Source of the DNA: Pseudoalteromonas lipolytica
GTDB taxonomy: Bacteria > Pseudomonadota > Gammaproteobacteria > Enterobacterales > Alteromonadaceae
Assembly: GCF_900116435.1 (NCBI RefSeq)
Contig: NZ_FPAZ01000019.1
Location: forward strand, 49,648 to 88,565
Direction of reading: 5' to 3'
DNA: 38,918 bases
Position 1 is the stretch's first letter, and each line of letters starts with the position of its first letter. The notes below the pieces were generated by a model that was given only the letters and a program-made list of their open reading frames with translations, made no database searches and was not told the origin of the DNA. A program made the position numbers and the translations under genes. Positions 14,113 through 22,511 of the stretch are shown one piece after another.

Positions 14113-15471
14113 TTAAATAAGTAACCAAGTCGCAGTGCCTAAAAAGGCAAAAATACCCACTATATCTGTCACCGTCGTAAGCACTACGCTGCCTGCTAAT
14201 GCAGGGTCAATTTTCATTCTCTTTAAAATAAGCGGAATACTGGCCCCTGCAATACCTGCTGCCACTAAGTTCATGAACATAGCAAAGGCAAGCACCGCAC
14301 CGAGTTTAAAGTCCCACTGCCACAGCGCGACAACACCCGCGATTAAAATAGACCAAATTACCCCGTTTAGCGCGCCGATAGCGAGCTCTTTGAGTAATAA
14401 AAAGCGTTGGTTGGTTTGGTTTATATGGCCAACAGCAATACCACGAATAACAAGTGTAAGCGTTTGGCTGCCTGCTACGCCTCCCATTGAGGGAACAATA
14501 CCATTTAGTACAGCAAGAATAGGTAAGATAGCTAATGTATTCTCGAAAAAACTAGCGACTATTGCAGCGAGTAAAGCGGTTAATAAGTTGACTCCTAGCC
14601 AAATAGAGCGGCGCTGCGAGCTTTTCAATACGGGAGCAAAAGTATCTTCTTCATCATCAAGACCCGCTAAGCTTAATAAGCTATGTTCGGCATCTTCACG
14701 GATAACGTCAACGATATCATCGATGGTAATACGCCCTAGTAAGTGCGCGTTATCATCTACAACGGGGGCTGAAATCCAGTTATGGCGTTCGAATAATTGT
14801 GCCACGTCGCTTTCATCCATCGATATTAAGATAGATTCACAGTCTTCATCCATCAGGTCGCGAACCACTTTATCTGAGGGATTGGTCAACAACGTCGTTA
14901 AAGATAATGCCCCTAAAAAGCAATTATGTTTATCAACGACGTATAAATCATCGGTGCCTTCAGGTAAATCGCCGCGTAAACGCAGATAGCGTAAAACAAC
15001 ATCTAGTGTGACGTCTGGGCGAATGGTTACCGTATCGCTGTTCATCAAGGCACCAGCTGAGCGCTCTTGATAAGACAGGGCTTGGGTGGCTCTTTCTCTA
15101 TCTTGCGAGTCCATGGCGCCGACAACGTCTTGGTAGACTGTATCAGGTAGGCTACGAAGAACCTCACCTAAATCATCGTCGTCCATGTCTTCGGTTGCGG
15201 CAGCAATGTGCTCAGGTTCCATTTGGGCAATAATGCCTAAACGTACATCTTCTGAGAGCTCTTCTAATACGTCACCACGCACATCAGGGTCTACCAGCTG
15301 CCAAAGCATACGGCGAATTTTATGCGGAGATGATTCTAAAAGGAGTGCGGTATCACACGGTGCTGTTTTTGCTAACATGCCGCGCACTTGAACAAATTGA
15401 CCACTATTGAGTGACTTGGTCACCTGTTTTAGTTGTTGTAGCGGGTAATCTTGTTCAAAGGCTTCTGGCAT
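14113..15471 (-). CDS. mgtE: Magnesium transporter MgtE
   Basis: This 452-aa protein has the full MgtE architecture: an alpha-helical N domain (about 10-130), two CBS domains (about 135-260) whose acidic faces sense cytoplasmic Mg2+, a connecting helix and five membrane helices (about 285-452). Conserved transport segments such as PILAVLNGIVPSMGGVAGSQ and MFMNLVAAGIAGASIPL are present. The channel imports Mg2+ (and Co2+) and closes when cytoplasmic Mg2+ is high. TAAGGA precedes the ATG. A bulged hairpin in its leader (15514-15548) could carry regulation. It converges with ygiQ. Confidence 0.97.
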   Translation of the reverse strand: MPEAFEQDYPLQQLKQVTKSLNSGQFVQVRGMLAKTAPCDTALLLESSPHKIRRMLWQLVDPDVRGDVLEELSEDVRLGIIAQMEPEHIAAATEDMDDDDLGEVLRSLPDTVYQDVVGAMDSQDRERATQALSYQERSAGALMNSDTVTIRPDVTLDVVLRYLRLRGDLPEGTDDLYVVDKHNCFLGALSLTTLLTNPSDKVVRDLMDEDCESILISMDESDVAQLFERHNWISAPVVDDNAHLLGRITIDDIVDVIREDAEHSLLSLAGLDDEEDTFAPVLKSSQRRSIWLGVNLLTALLAAIVASFFENTLAILPILAVLNGIVPSMGGVAGSQTLTLVIRGIAVGHINQTNQRFLLLKELAIGALNGVIWSILIAGVVALWQWDFKLGAVLAFAMFMNLVAAGIAGASIPLILKRMKIDPALAGSVVLTTVTDIVGIFAFLGTATWLLI

Positions 15472-15513
15472 TGGCGTCCTTACAACTGAAAAAATAGCTT
15501 AAAATCTGACTCA

Positions 15514-15548
15514 GCAAATACAGCATAGTTGCTAAATTTAGTATTTGC
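15514..15548 (-). promoter_or_regulatory. Bulged inverted repeat in the mgtE leader
   Basis: Read on the minus strand, GCAAATAC and GTATTTGC form a perfect 8-bp outer stem. Inside are a 7-nt bulge, an inner AGCA/TGCT stem and the loop ACTA. It ends 43 bases before the mgtE start, and a T-rich segment follows. The remaining bases of the 215-bp gap (15472-15686) are AT-rich with no recognisable gene. Confidence 0.4.
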
Positions 15549-15686
15549 AGGGATATCGCCGCACTGAGATAAATTTACTAAGAAAAATGTATTTTAGAGA
15601 AGCGAGCGATATAAAAGTAGGATATTTAACAGGAATTTTAAATACCCAATGCAAGTTTAACGTAAACAGTCAAGGCTTAGCAAATG

Positions 15687-15959
15687 CTATTCTTGTTCAT
15701 GAAAGCGTTGTGCAATTAATTCGCCTATTGCATTGAGTGCTGCGTCAGCATCAGGGCCTTCACACACCACACGGACTTCTTTGCCTTGGCTGCTCTCGAG
15801 TAACATTAAGGCTAATACACTATCGCCTTCGGCTTCTTTATCGTCTTGGTAAAGGGTTATTTTAGCATCGAATTGCAGTGCAAGTTGTGCTAAAACCGTG
15901 GCTGCTCGTGCATGTAAACCTAGCTTATTTTGGATTAAAAAAGTGTCTTCAGCATGCAT
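15687..15959 (-). CDS. ptsO: Phosphocarrier protein NPr (nitrogen PTS HPr)
   Basis: This 90-aa HPr-fold protein has the phosphorylation site in NKLGLHARAAT with the active histidine at residue 16. The second conserved segment (GDSVLALMLLESSQGKEV) matches NPr more than sugar HPr, whose regulatory Ser46 motif differs. NPr takes phosphate from PtsP (EI-Ntr) and passes it to PtsN. It is the last gene of the rpoN-hpf-ptsN-rapZ-ptsO operon, nine bases after rapZ, as in E. coli. No terminator is obvious behind it. Confidence 0.95.
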   Translation of the reverse strand: MHAEDTFLIQNKLGLHARAATVLAQLALQFDAKITLYQDDKEAEGDSVLALMLLESSQGKEVRVVCEGPDADAALNAIGELIAQRFHEQE

Positions 15960-15968
15960 CGTCGTTGC

Positions 15969-16817
15969 CTATTGGGTATCTTGCTCGCGGTGGCGTATTT
16001 TCACGTTTGCGTGACTTTTCGAAAAGCTCTCACCAATGGTTTGCGCTAAGTAAACTGAGCGATGTTGTCCACCTGTGCAGCCAATCGCAATGGTTAAATA
16101 ACTGCGATTATTTCGCTCTAGGTGAGGGAGCCATGTTTGTACAAAGGTTTGAATTTGCCATGTAAACTTTTGCACTATGCTGTGACTAGCAAGGTAATCT
16201 TTTACTGGTTGGTCTAAGCCTGTCAGTGGTTTTAGATCCGGTTCCCAGTGTGGATTCGGTAAAAAGCGAGCATCAAATACGTAATCAGCTTCTTTTGGAA
16301 TACCGTGCTTAAAGCCAAACGACATAAAAGTAATAATGAGCTTTTTGTCTTTTTTACCCAGTATTTTTTCGCGAATAGATTCGGCAAGCTGATGCACGCT
16401 GAGATCGGTCGTATCAATCATAAAATCGGCACGGGTGATCAAAACATCCAGTAATACTTTTTCTTGTTTAATCGCTAAATCAAGCGGCAGCGAGTCAATC
16501 GATAATGGGTGTAAGCGGCGTGTTTCAGAGAATCGTTTGATCAGTGTTTGATCATCACTATCTAAATAAAACAACGTAGGTTTTGCAAAGCCCGGTAAAT
16601 ACTCAAGAATATCGTTAAATTCTTGCTGTTCTTTCGGCAGGTTACGCACATCGATACTTACAGCAATTTTGTCGTAATTATCTGACACACTGCGTACTAA
16701 CGAAGGAAGCAGGTTTACAGGAATATTATCAACGCAGTAATAGCCTAAGTCTTCAAGTACTCGTAAAGCGACTGATTTACCTGAACCAGAGCGACCGCTG
16801 ATAATAATTAATTCCAT
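15969..16817 (-). CDS. rapZ: RNase adapter protein RapZ
   Basis: This 282-aa protein has the normal RapZ length. The Walker A motif GRSGSGKS is at residues 8-15, and VSIDVRNLP and DTTDLSVHQLAESI follow. The C-terminal domain contains the FGFKHGIPKEADYVFDARFLPNPHW and GCTGGQHRSV segments, which in E. coli bind glucosamine-6-phosphate and the small RNA GlmZ. RapZ presents GlmZ to RNase E and thereby tunes GlmS and cell-wall precursor synthesis. The start codon directly follows the ptsN stop codon, so translation is coupled. Confidence 0.97.
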   Translation of the reverse strand: MELIIISGRSGSGKSVALRVLEDLGYYCVDNIPVNLLPSLVRSVSDNYDKIAVSIDVRNLPKEQQEFNDILEYLPGFAKPTLFYLDSDDQTLIKRFSETRRLHPLSIDSLPLDLAIKQEKVLLDVLITRADFMIDTTDLSVHQLAESIREKILGKKDKKLIITFMSFGFKHGIPKEADYVFDARFLPNPHWEPDLKPLTGLDQPVKDYLASHSIVQKFTWQIQTFVQTWLPHLERNNRSYLTIAIGCTGGQHRSVYLAQTIGESFSKSHANVKIRHREQDTQ

Positions 16818-17270
16818 TTATGCCTCTGATGCAATGACTTTAAACAGATCACTATCTGTTTTAGCACTGCGTAGCTGTTTACAAAATTCTTTGTCTTTAA
16901 GTCTATCAGCAATTGTTGATAAGGTCTTTAGATGAAGCTGACAGTCACCATCTGGTACGATGAGTGCGACAAAAATATCCACTGGACGATTATCAATTGC
17001 ATCAAAATTTATAGGTGACTCACTCACAATTACAAATGCGTGTGGCTGATCTGCACCGCTCATACGACCATGTGGAATCGCAATACCTCGGCCAATACCC
17101 GTGCTGCCCAATTTTTCTCTGTTCAATAGGGCATTGAGTATATCTTGCTGAGATAAATGAGGGAGCTGCTCATGAGCCAGTTCGCTGATAAATTCGAGAA
17201 TTCTTTTTTTGCTATTAAAAAGGACCGCAGCTTTGCTGCAGTCCTGGTTAGTAAGTGAACTAAGTTTCAT
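16818..17270 (-). CDS. ptsN: Nitrogen regulatory EIIA protein PtsN
   Basis: This 150-aa protein has a single PTS EIIA type-2 domain. The phosphorylated histidine is His67 in GRGIAIPHGRM, and the REKLGSTGIG segment precedes it. It is slightly shorter than E. coli PtsN (163 aa) at the N-terminus. PtsN is the end acceptor of the PtsP-NPr chain and regulates potassium transport and other targets by binding. It lies three bases after hpf and abuts rapZ. Confidence 0.97.
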   Translation of the reverse strand: MKLSSLTNQDCSKAAVLFNSKKRILEFISELAHEQLPHLSQQDILNALLNREKLGSTGIGRGIAIPHGRMSGADQPHAFVIVSESPINFDAIDNRPVDIFVALIVPDGDCQLHLKTLSTIADRLKDKEFCKQLRSAKTDSDLFKVIASEA

Positions 17271-17273
17271 AAT

Positions 17274-17561
17274 TTAGTGTCGAGCTAATTTCTCTTTGTG
17301 TTTAATTACTTGACGATCAAGTTTATCGATTAACGAGTCGATGGCTGCATACATATCTTGGTGTTCAGTAGAGGCAAATAACTCGCCTCCGTTTACATGT
17401 AAAGTTGCTTCTGCTTTTTGGCTTAGTTTTTCTACATCTAGAATGACATGAACATTATTAATGTGGTCAAAATGCCTTTCTAGTTTCGCAAACTTGGTGT
17501 TTACATAGTCTCTTAATGAATCTGTGATTTCTACATGACGACCAGTTAAATTTAGTTGCAT
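17274..17561 (-). CDS. hpf: Ribosome hibernation promoting factor HPF (short form)
   Basis: This 95-aa protein has the single S30EA domain of short HPF (beta-alpha-beta-beta-beta-alpha). MQLNLTGRHVEITDSLRDYV and KLERHFDHINNVHV are typical segments. In stationary phase short HPF binds the 30S decoding centre and promotes 100S ribosome dimers together with RMF. The second ATG (17561) is chosen because it is nine bases from AAGGA and gives the same length as E. coli HPF; the upstream ATG at 17567 is only three bases from it. It is located directly behind rpoN. Confidence 0.96.
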   Translation of the reverse strand: MQLNLTGRHVEITDSLRDYVNTKFAKLERHFDHINNVHVILDVEKLSQKAEATLHVNGGELFASTEHQDMYAAIDSLIDKLDRQVIKHKEKLARH

Positions 17562-17587
17562 AAGCATTTTCCTTCTATGTAAAACGT

Positions 17588-19084
17588 CTAAATCAGACTC
17601 TTACGCTGATTCGACGGAGGTATTGCTAGAGACTCTCGATATTTTGCTATTGTCCGTCTAGCTACTTTAATTCCTTGCTCAGCCAATATATCTGCAATTT
17701 TGCTATCACTCAATGGTTTAGCTGTGTTTTCTGCGGCGATTAGCTTTTTGATTAAAGCGCGAATTGCCGTAGATGAACACTCACCCCCATTTTCAGTGCT
17801 TACATGGCTGGAGAAGAAATATTTCAACTCAAAAATTCCCCGTGGGGTATGCATGTATTTTTGTGTTGTTACTCGCGAAATTGTTGATTCATGCATTTCG
17901 ACCATTTCTGCGACATCATTTAATACCATGGGTTTCATGGCCTCAGGACCATGTTCAAAGAAAGCCTGTTGTTGTTGAACAATACAGTTAGTCACTTTTA
18001 ATAACGTGTCATTACGGCTTTCTAAGCTTTTAATAAACCATTTTGCTTCTTGTAAATGAGAGCGAATAAATTGGCTATCACTGCTTGATTTTACAGAACG
18101 TGACATCGCCGCATAGTGGCTATTCACTCTGATTTTCGGCATGCAGTCTGGGTTTAGTTCAACTACCCAACGGCCTTTTATTTTTTTTACGGATACATCG
18201 GGTATCACGTATTCAGATTCTTCTCTAACAATTGTATCCGCAGGCTTTGGATTTAAGCTGTGGATCAATGTCATGACTTCTTTCAGCTCACTTTCTTTAA
18301 GCTTAGTCTTTTTCATCAAAGTGCGATAGTCACGACTCGCTAATAATTCAATATGTTCTGATAACACCATTTTAGTTTCAGCTAAATAGGGGGTGTCAGC
18401 ATCGAATTGGCGTAATTGAATACACAAACATTCTTGTAAACTACGGGCGCCAATACCGACAGGATCGAATAATTGGATTCTTTTTAAGACAGCTTCGACT
18501 TCATCAAGTTCGATTTCTTCTTCATCGTTATTTTGATTGAAGCTTTCAACAATGTCTTCGCAGCTTACGGTTAAAATACCCGAATCATCAATTGCCTCAA
18601 CAATCGCAACGGCAATCGCTTCGTCTGTTGGGCTGAATGGAGTTAGTTGTAACTGCCACATTAGGTATTCGTGGAGAGTTTCGGTTGATGCGCCTTGGTA
18701 AATTGATTCATCTTCAGGCATTGGACCTGAGGAACTTGATGGGGCAGCACTCATGTACTCATCCCACGTAACATCCATTGCTAAGTCGTCACTTACGGTG
18801 TCTTTGTTGAGGGCATCACTGCTTTCTTGCTCGTACTCGCTCGCAGCTTCGTCAGCCGACGCGCTTAGTTGGGTATCGTCAGATTCGGCTTTTTGCTCGT
18901 TCTTGCCAATACTCTCTTCTGCATAATCTGCTTCTTCAACTTCAAGCAAAGGGTTAGAGTCTAACGCTTCTTGAATTTCTTGCTGGAGATCCAATGTACT
19001 GAGCTGCAACAAACGGATAGCCTGTTGCAGTTGTGGAGTCATTGTAAGTTGCTGGCCCATGCGCAGCTGTAATGATTGCCTCAT
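17588..19084 (-). CDS. rpoN: RNA polymerase sigma-54 factor RpoN
   Basis: This 498-aa protein has Region I (Gln/Leu-rich, residues 1-50, LRMGQQLTMTPQLQQAIRLL), an acidic Region II (about 55-125), the core-binding domain and the C-terminal DNA-binding part with the RpoN box ARRTIAKYRE at 475-484, which reads the -24 element. It is slightly longer than E. coli RpoN owing to the acidic linker. Sigma-54 needs an AAA+ activator; a likely target, the psp promoter, is in this window. AGGGATAC precedes the ATG. The 114-bp gap to lptB may hold its own promoter, although I cannot assign one. Confidence 0.97.
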   Translation of the reverse strand: MRQSLQLRMGQQLTMTPQLQQAIRLLQLSTLDLQQEIQEALDSNPLLEVEEADYAEESIGKNEQKAESDDTQLSASADEAASEYEQESSDALNKDTVSDDLAMDVTWDEYMSAAPSSSSGPMPEDESIYQGASTETLHEYLMWQLQLTPFSPTDEAIAVAIVEAIDDSGILTVSCEDIVESFNQNNDEEEIELDEVEAVLKRIQLFDPVGIGARSLQECLCIQLRQFDADTPYLAETKMVLSEHIELLASRDYRTLMKKTKLKESELKEVMTLIHSLNPKPADTIVREESEYVIPDVSVKKIKGRWVVELNPDCMPKIRVNSHYAAMSRSVKSSSDSQFIRSHLQEAKWFIKSLESRNDTLLKVTNCIVQQQQAFFEHGPEAMKPMVLNDVAEMVEMHESTISRVTTQKYMHTPRGIFELKYFFSSHVSTENGGECSSTAIRALIKKLIAAENTAKPLSDSKIADILAEQGIKVARRTIAKYRESLAIPPSNQRKSLI

Positions 19085-19198
19085 GTATCCCTAACAATCC
19101 TTTTTAGTCTTATCAAACAATAGCACGATGCCGTTAACTATTTATTTGATTTATTGTCATTGTTATAAGTCTAGCAGATGCTCTAGTCGGTGGCGTAT

Positions 19199-19924
19199 TT
19201 AAAGCCTGAATTGCTCGCCTAGATACACATCGCGTACAGTTTGGTCGGCTAACACATGTTCAGGTGTACCTGATGCAATTAGCTCCCCATGAGAAACAAT
19301 GTAGGCTTTTTCACAAACATCAAGGGTTTCTCTCACATTGTGGTCAGTAATTAATACACCAATACCACGATTTTTTAAGTGCTCAATAATTTTCTTTATA
19401 TCTAACACTGAAATAGGATCAACACCAGCAAAAGGCTCATCGAGCAAAATAAATTTAGGGTCAGCGGCCAGTGCGCGTGCTATTTCAACACGACGGCGTT
19501 CACCCCCTGACAATGCCATACCTTGGCTGTCACGAATGTGTTGAATGCTAAATTCATCAAGTAAGCTGTTAAGTGTTTCTTCGCGGCCTTGTTTATTGAG
19601 ATCTTTACGGGTCTCTAAAATGGCCATTAAGTTTTGATAAACAGTCAGTTTTCTAAAAATCGATGATTCTTGTGGCAAATAGCCAATACCTAAGCGAGCG
19701 CGGCTGTGCATTGGCAATAAGGTGATGTCGTTATCATCAATGCTTATTTTACCTTTGTCACTGGGCACTAATCCCACAATCATGTAAAAGGTGGTTGTTT
19801 TACCTGCGCCATTTGGCCCAAGTAAACCGACAATGCTGCCAGCTTCTACCTCAAGGCCTACATTTTTTACAACTTGGCGACCCTTATAGCTTTTAGCTAA
19901 TAGCTCTGCTTTTAGTGTGCTCAT
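19199..19924 (-). CDS. lptB: LPS export ABC transporter ATPase LptB
   Basis: This 241-aa ABC ATPase has the same length as E. coli LptB. It has Walker A GPNGAGKTT at 36-44, the Q-loop YLPQESSIFRKL, the signature LSGGERRR, Walker B FILLDEPFAGVDP and the H-loop ITDHNVRETL. With LptF and LptG it extracts LPS from the inner membrane and drives it along the Lpt bridge. The start codon overlaps the lptA stop (ATGA). Confidence 0.98.
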   Translation of the reverse strand: MSTLKAELLAKSYKGRQVVKNVGLEVEAGSIVGLLGPNGAGKTTTFYMIVGLVPSDKGKISIDDNDITLLPMHSRARLGIGYLPQESSIFRKLTVYQNLMAILETRKDLNKQGREETLNSLLDEFSIQHIRDSQGMALSGGERRRVEIARALAADPKFILLDEPFAGVDPISVLDIKKIIEHLKNRGIGVLITDHNVRETLDVCEKAYIVSHGELIASGTPEHVLADQTVRDVYLGEQFRL

Positions 19925-20442
19925 GGCTGGCCTTCATCGTTCTTTTTGTTATCAACAGGCACTAAAATAGTGTGTACACGATCGGTCGAGTTTTCATCTT
20001 TCTCGGCACTTATCAGTTGCTGTTCCATATCGTATGTAATGCTCTTGGCACTGACTTTTTGGCCTGCTTGAGTCACTTGTGCATTGCCAACGAGTGTTAA
20101 TAAGCGTTTAGCAACATCGTAACGAACTTCTTCAGCACTGGCGCTCATAATAGTGCCGTCAGCTTGTTTTTCTTCAAAGTAAGCGGGCTTTCCTGTGGCA
20201 ATAATTAATTCAACCGTGCCTTCAACTTCACCTGCATGTGCTTCGAGTCGATCCGCTGTAATACGACGGTTACCATGTATGATCTCGACATTATCTTCGA
20301 AGATACCAATGCCATTTTTTAGCTGACCTTCTTGGCGATCAGAGCTAATGCTGATTGGTGTGCCAGCCTGCTCAGCAGCTGCGCCAGAAAACGCAATCAA
20401 TAAGCTTGGGATCAGGAGTAATTTCTTAAGTTTATTGGTCAT
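19921..20442 (-). CDS. lptA: LPS transport periplasmic protein LptA
   Basis: This 173-aa protein has a signal peptide (1-23, AAA-EQ) and an OstA-type beta-jellyroll (about 30-150) with the segments SSDRQEGQLKNGIGIFEDNV and EEVRYDVAKRLLTLVGNAQV. LptA polymers bridge LptC and LptD across the periplasm. It overlaps lptC by 11 bp and lptB by 4 bp. Confidence 0.96.
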   Translation of the reverse strand: MTNKLKKLLLIPSLLIAFSGAAAEQAGTPISISSDRQEGQLKNGIGIFEDNVEIIHGNRRITADRLEAHAGEVEGTVELIIATGKPAYFEEKQADGTIMSASAEEVRYDVAKRLLTLVGNAQVTQAGQKVSAKSITYDMEQQLISAEKDENSTDRVHTILVPVDNKKNDEGQP

Positions 20443-20986
20443 AGTATATGGTTCGTGTATGGTTAGTTAACTCAACAATTTCGGCTTTTAAATCGGCTTT
20501 TAAACCTTTACCGGTAATTTTTAAATTCGGTCCTGTCAGCGTGACAGGTTGCTTAGAAAACATGGTCATTTTGTCAATGTCGATGTTAATGTTCTCAGCT
20601 TTAATATCTTCGATCATGCCATTATGGGTAAGGTTTTTAGCAACTACATCCCCTTCGAATACAAGCTGATCGTTTTCATATAACGTGGCTTCTTTGGCTT
20701 TTACTTGCCAAACTTGCTGATCACCGTAAATGGTGAAAATGGGTTGCTCAAAAAAGGTGAACCCGAGCTGTTGATACAGCTCCATTTTAGCAGCGGCCAC
20801 TTTATGACTGATTTTACCTTGATCATCATAGGCTGTTTGCTTTAATGCGATTGCGGTATAATCAGGTGTAGCGATAATCTCGTCTTCACTGAGCACTGTG
20901 TTTGTCGGTTGATTAAAGTACGGATACCATAACCAAACCATGCTACAAACAAAAACAACACTTAGTAAAATACGGGCTATATTCAT
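20432..20986 (-). CDS. lptC: LPS export component LptC
   Basis: This 184-aa protein has one N-terminal membrane helix (about 4-22) and a periplasmic LptC jellyroll containing YTAIALKQTAYDDQGKISHK (20 residues) and LYENDQLVFEGDV. It receives LPS from LptB2FG and hands it to LptA. The start overlaps the kdsC stop by four bases, and the 3' end overlaps lptA. Confidence 0.94.
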   Translation of the reverse strand: MNIARILLSVVFVCSMVWLWYPYFNQPTNTVLSEDEIIATPDYTAIALKQTAYDDQGKISHKVAAAKMELYQQLGFTFFEQPIFTIYGDQQVWQVKAKEATLYENDQLVFEGDVVAKNLTHNGMIEDIKAENINIDIDKMTMFSKQPVTLTGPNLKITGKGLKADLKAEIVELTNHTRTIYYDQ

Positions 20987-21534
20987 GCGCTCGTTCCATC
21001 GCTAGTTAGCGGTTTGCCATTTTCTAGCATTAATAAATCAGTTAGTTCACGCACAGCTCCAAAGCCACCAGGTAACAGGGTGGTGTAATGAGCCAGTTTT
21101 TTGATTAATGGATGAGCATCATTAACAGCAACGGCAAATCCGACTTTTTCCATAACCGGTAAGTCTGGACCATCGTCACCAATATAGGCAATTTGCTCAT
21201 CTGTTAAGCTAAGTTTATCTTTTAACTCTTGATAAGCAATGAGCTTATTCTCTTGGCCCTGATAAATATGTTGTACCGTAAGGCTAGTCATTCGCTGCTG
21301 AACTATTTGTGAATGGCGTCCCGTGATAACGGCCACCTGAAAACCACTATTGATAAGGGCTTTAATGCCGAATCCATCTTTTGTATTGAAAGCTTTAAGC
21401 TCTTCGCCTTGATTGCCTAAATAAATACGGCCATCTGAAAAAACACCATCAATATCACAAATAAGCAGTTTTATTTTTTGAGCACGTTGACTCACGTCTG
21501 TGCTTACTGGTTGGTAAAGCTCAGCAAATGTCAT
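20983..21534 (-). CDS. kdsC: 3-deoxy-D-manno-octulosonate 8-phosphate phosphatase KdsC
   Basis: This 183-aa HAD-superfamily protein has the nucleophile motif LLICDIDGVFSDG (DxD), VITGRHS as motif II, and YIGDDGPDLPVME as motif IV. It lacks a cap domain, as the tetrameric KdsC family does. It dephosphorylates Kdo-8-phosphate to give Kdo for lipid A core synthesis. Two bases separate it from kdsD, and it overlaps lptC. Confidence 0.97.
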   Translation of the reverse strand: MTFAELYQPVSTDVSQRAQKIKLLICDIDGVFSDGRIYLGNQGEELKAFNTKDGFGIKALINSGFQVAVITGRHSQIVQQRMTSLTVQHIYQGQENKLIAYQELKDKLSLTDEQIAYIGDDGPDLPVMEKVGFAVAVNDAHPLIKKLAHYTTLLPGGFGAVRELTDLLMLENGKPLTSDGTSA

Positions 21535-21536
21535 GC

Positions 21537-22508
21537 TTAAAGTACTCCTGCTTTTAAAAGGTCTTGCATGTTAAGCGCGCCAATGGGGGTGTTGCTTTTG
21601 TCGATTACAATCAAACCATTAATACGTTTACTTTCCATAATATTAAGCGCTTCTGCGGCCAGCATATCAGCGTGTGCAGTTGTGCATGAGCGAGTCATTA
21701 CTTGGCTAATTGCGGTGCTGTGAATATCAACCCGTTGCTCTAAAATACGACGTAAATCACCATCAGTAAAAAGTCCCGATAGTGTGTTGTCATCACCAAC
21801 AACTGCAGTCATACCGAGGCCTTTAGCCGACATTTCAATTAATGCATCTTTGATACTTTGCGATTCATTAACAATGGGAGTGGCCTCACCGGCGTGCATA
21901 ACATCACTAAGACAAAGCAATAAACGTTTTCCTAAGCTTCCGCCTGGGTGAGAAAGTGCAAAATCGTCTGCTGTAAAACCTCTTGCCTCAAGCAGTGCTA
22001 CAGCCATTGCATCGCCCATGACTAGCGTTGCCGTTGTGCTGGCTGTTGGCGCAAGGCCCAGTGGGCACGCTTCTTTGCTTACTTTAATACACACATGTAC
22101 GTCAGAAAGCGTGGCCATTGTTGAGTCTGGGTTACCTGTTAGCGAAATCATTTTTGCGCCAATGCGCTTAATGACAGGAATAATACTGACAACTTCGCTC
22201 GTTTCCCCTGAATTTGAAATGCACATAACCACGTCATCACGGGTAATCATACCAAGGTCACCGTGGCTTGCTTCACCTGGGTGAACAAAAAATGCAGGTG
22301 TTCCTGTGCTGGCGAGTGTGGCAGCAATTTTATTACCTACGTGGCCTGACTTGCCCATGCCAATAACGATAATTCGCCCAGTACATTGGAACATTAATTG
22401 ACAGGCATTATTGAAATGCTGGTCAATGTATTGATCAATTTCTTTTAATGCTTGCGCTTCAATTTCGAGTACGCGCTTGCCTTGCGCGATAAAGCTATGT
22501 TGCGTCAT
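21537..22508 (-). CDS. kdsD: Arabinose-5-phosphate isomerase KdsD
   Basis: This 323-aa protein has an SIS domain (about 35-170, with IVIGMGKSGHVGNKIAATLASTG and CISNSGETSE; the first given only to locate the sugar-phosphate loop) and two C-terminal CBS domains (about 205-323). The PGGSLGKRLL segment between them is typical. It converts ribulose-5-phosphate to arabinose-5-phosphate, the first step of Kdo synthesis. It is in one operon with caxA upstream and kdsC downstream. Confidence 0.97.
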   Translation of the reverse strand: MTQHSFIAQGKRVLEIEAQALKEIDQYIDQHFNNACQLMFQCTGRIIVIGMGKSGHVGNKIAATLASTGTPAFFVHPGEASHGDLGMITRDDVVMCISNSGETSEVVSIIPVIKRIGAKMISLTGNPDSTMATLSDVHVCIKVSKEACPLGLAPTASTTATLVMGDAMAVALLEARGFTADDFALSHPGGSLGKRLLLCLSDVMHAGEATPIVNESQSIKDALIEMSAKGLGMTAVVGDDNTLSGLFTDGDLRRILEQRVDIHSTAISQVMTRSCTTAHADMLAAEALNIMESKRINGLIVIDKSNTPIGALNMQDLLKAGVL

Positions 22509-22511
22509 TGA

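Noticed and set aside
14135..14989. A long 284-codon frame antisense to mgtE
   Set aside because: It is a shadow of the mgtE codon pattern (Ser/Thr/Ala/Ile-rich translation) and has no ribosome site.
14113..15700. A known M-box-type Mg2+ riboswitch upstream of mgtE
   Set aside because: I could not find its conserved helices; only a simple bulged hairpin is present, so no riboswitch family is claimed.
15545..15736. A 63-codon plus-strand reading frame in the gap between mgtE and ptsO
   Set aside because: It has no ribosome site, runs antisense into ptsO and its translation has no recognisable features; it is most likely chance.
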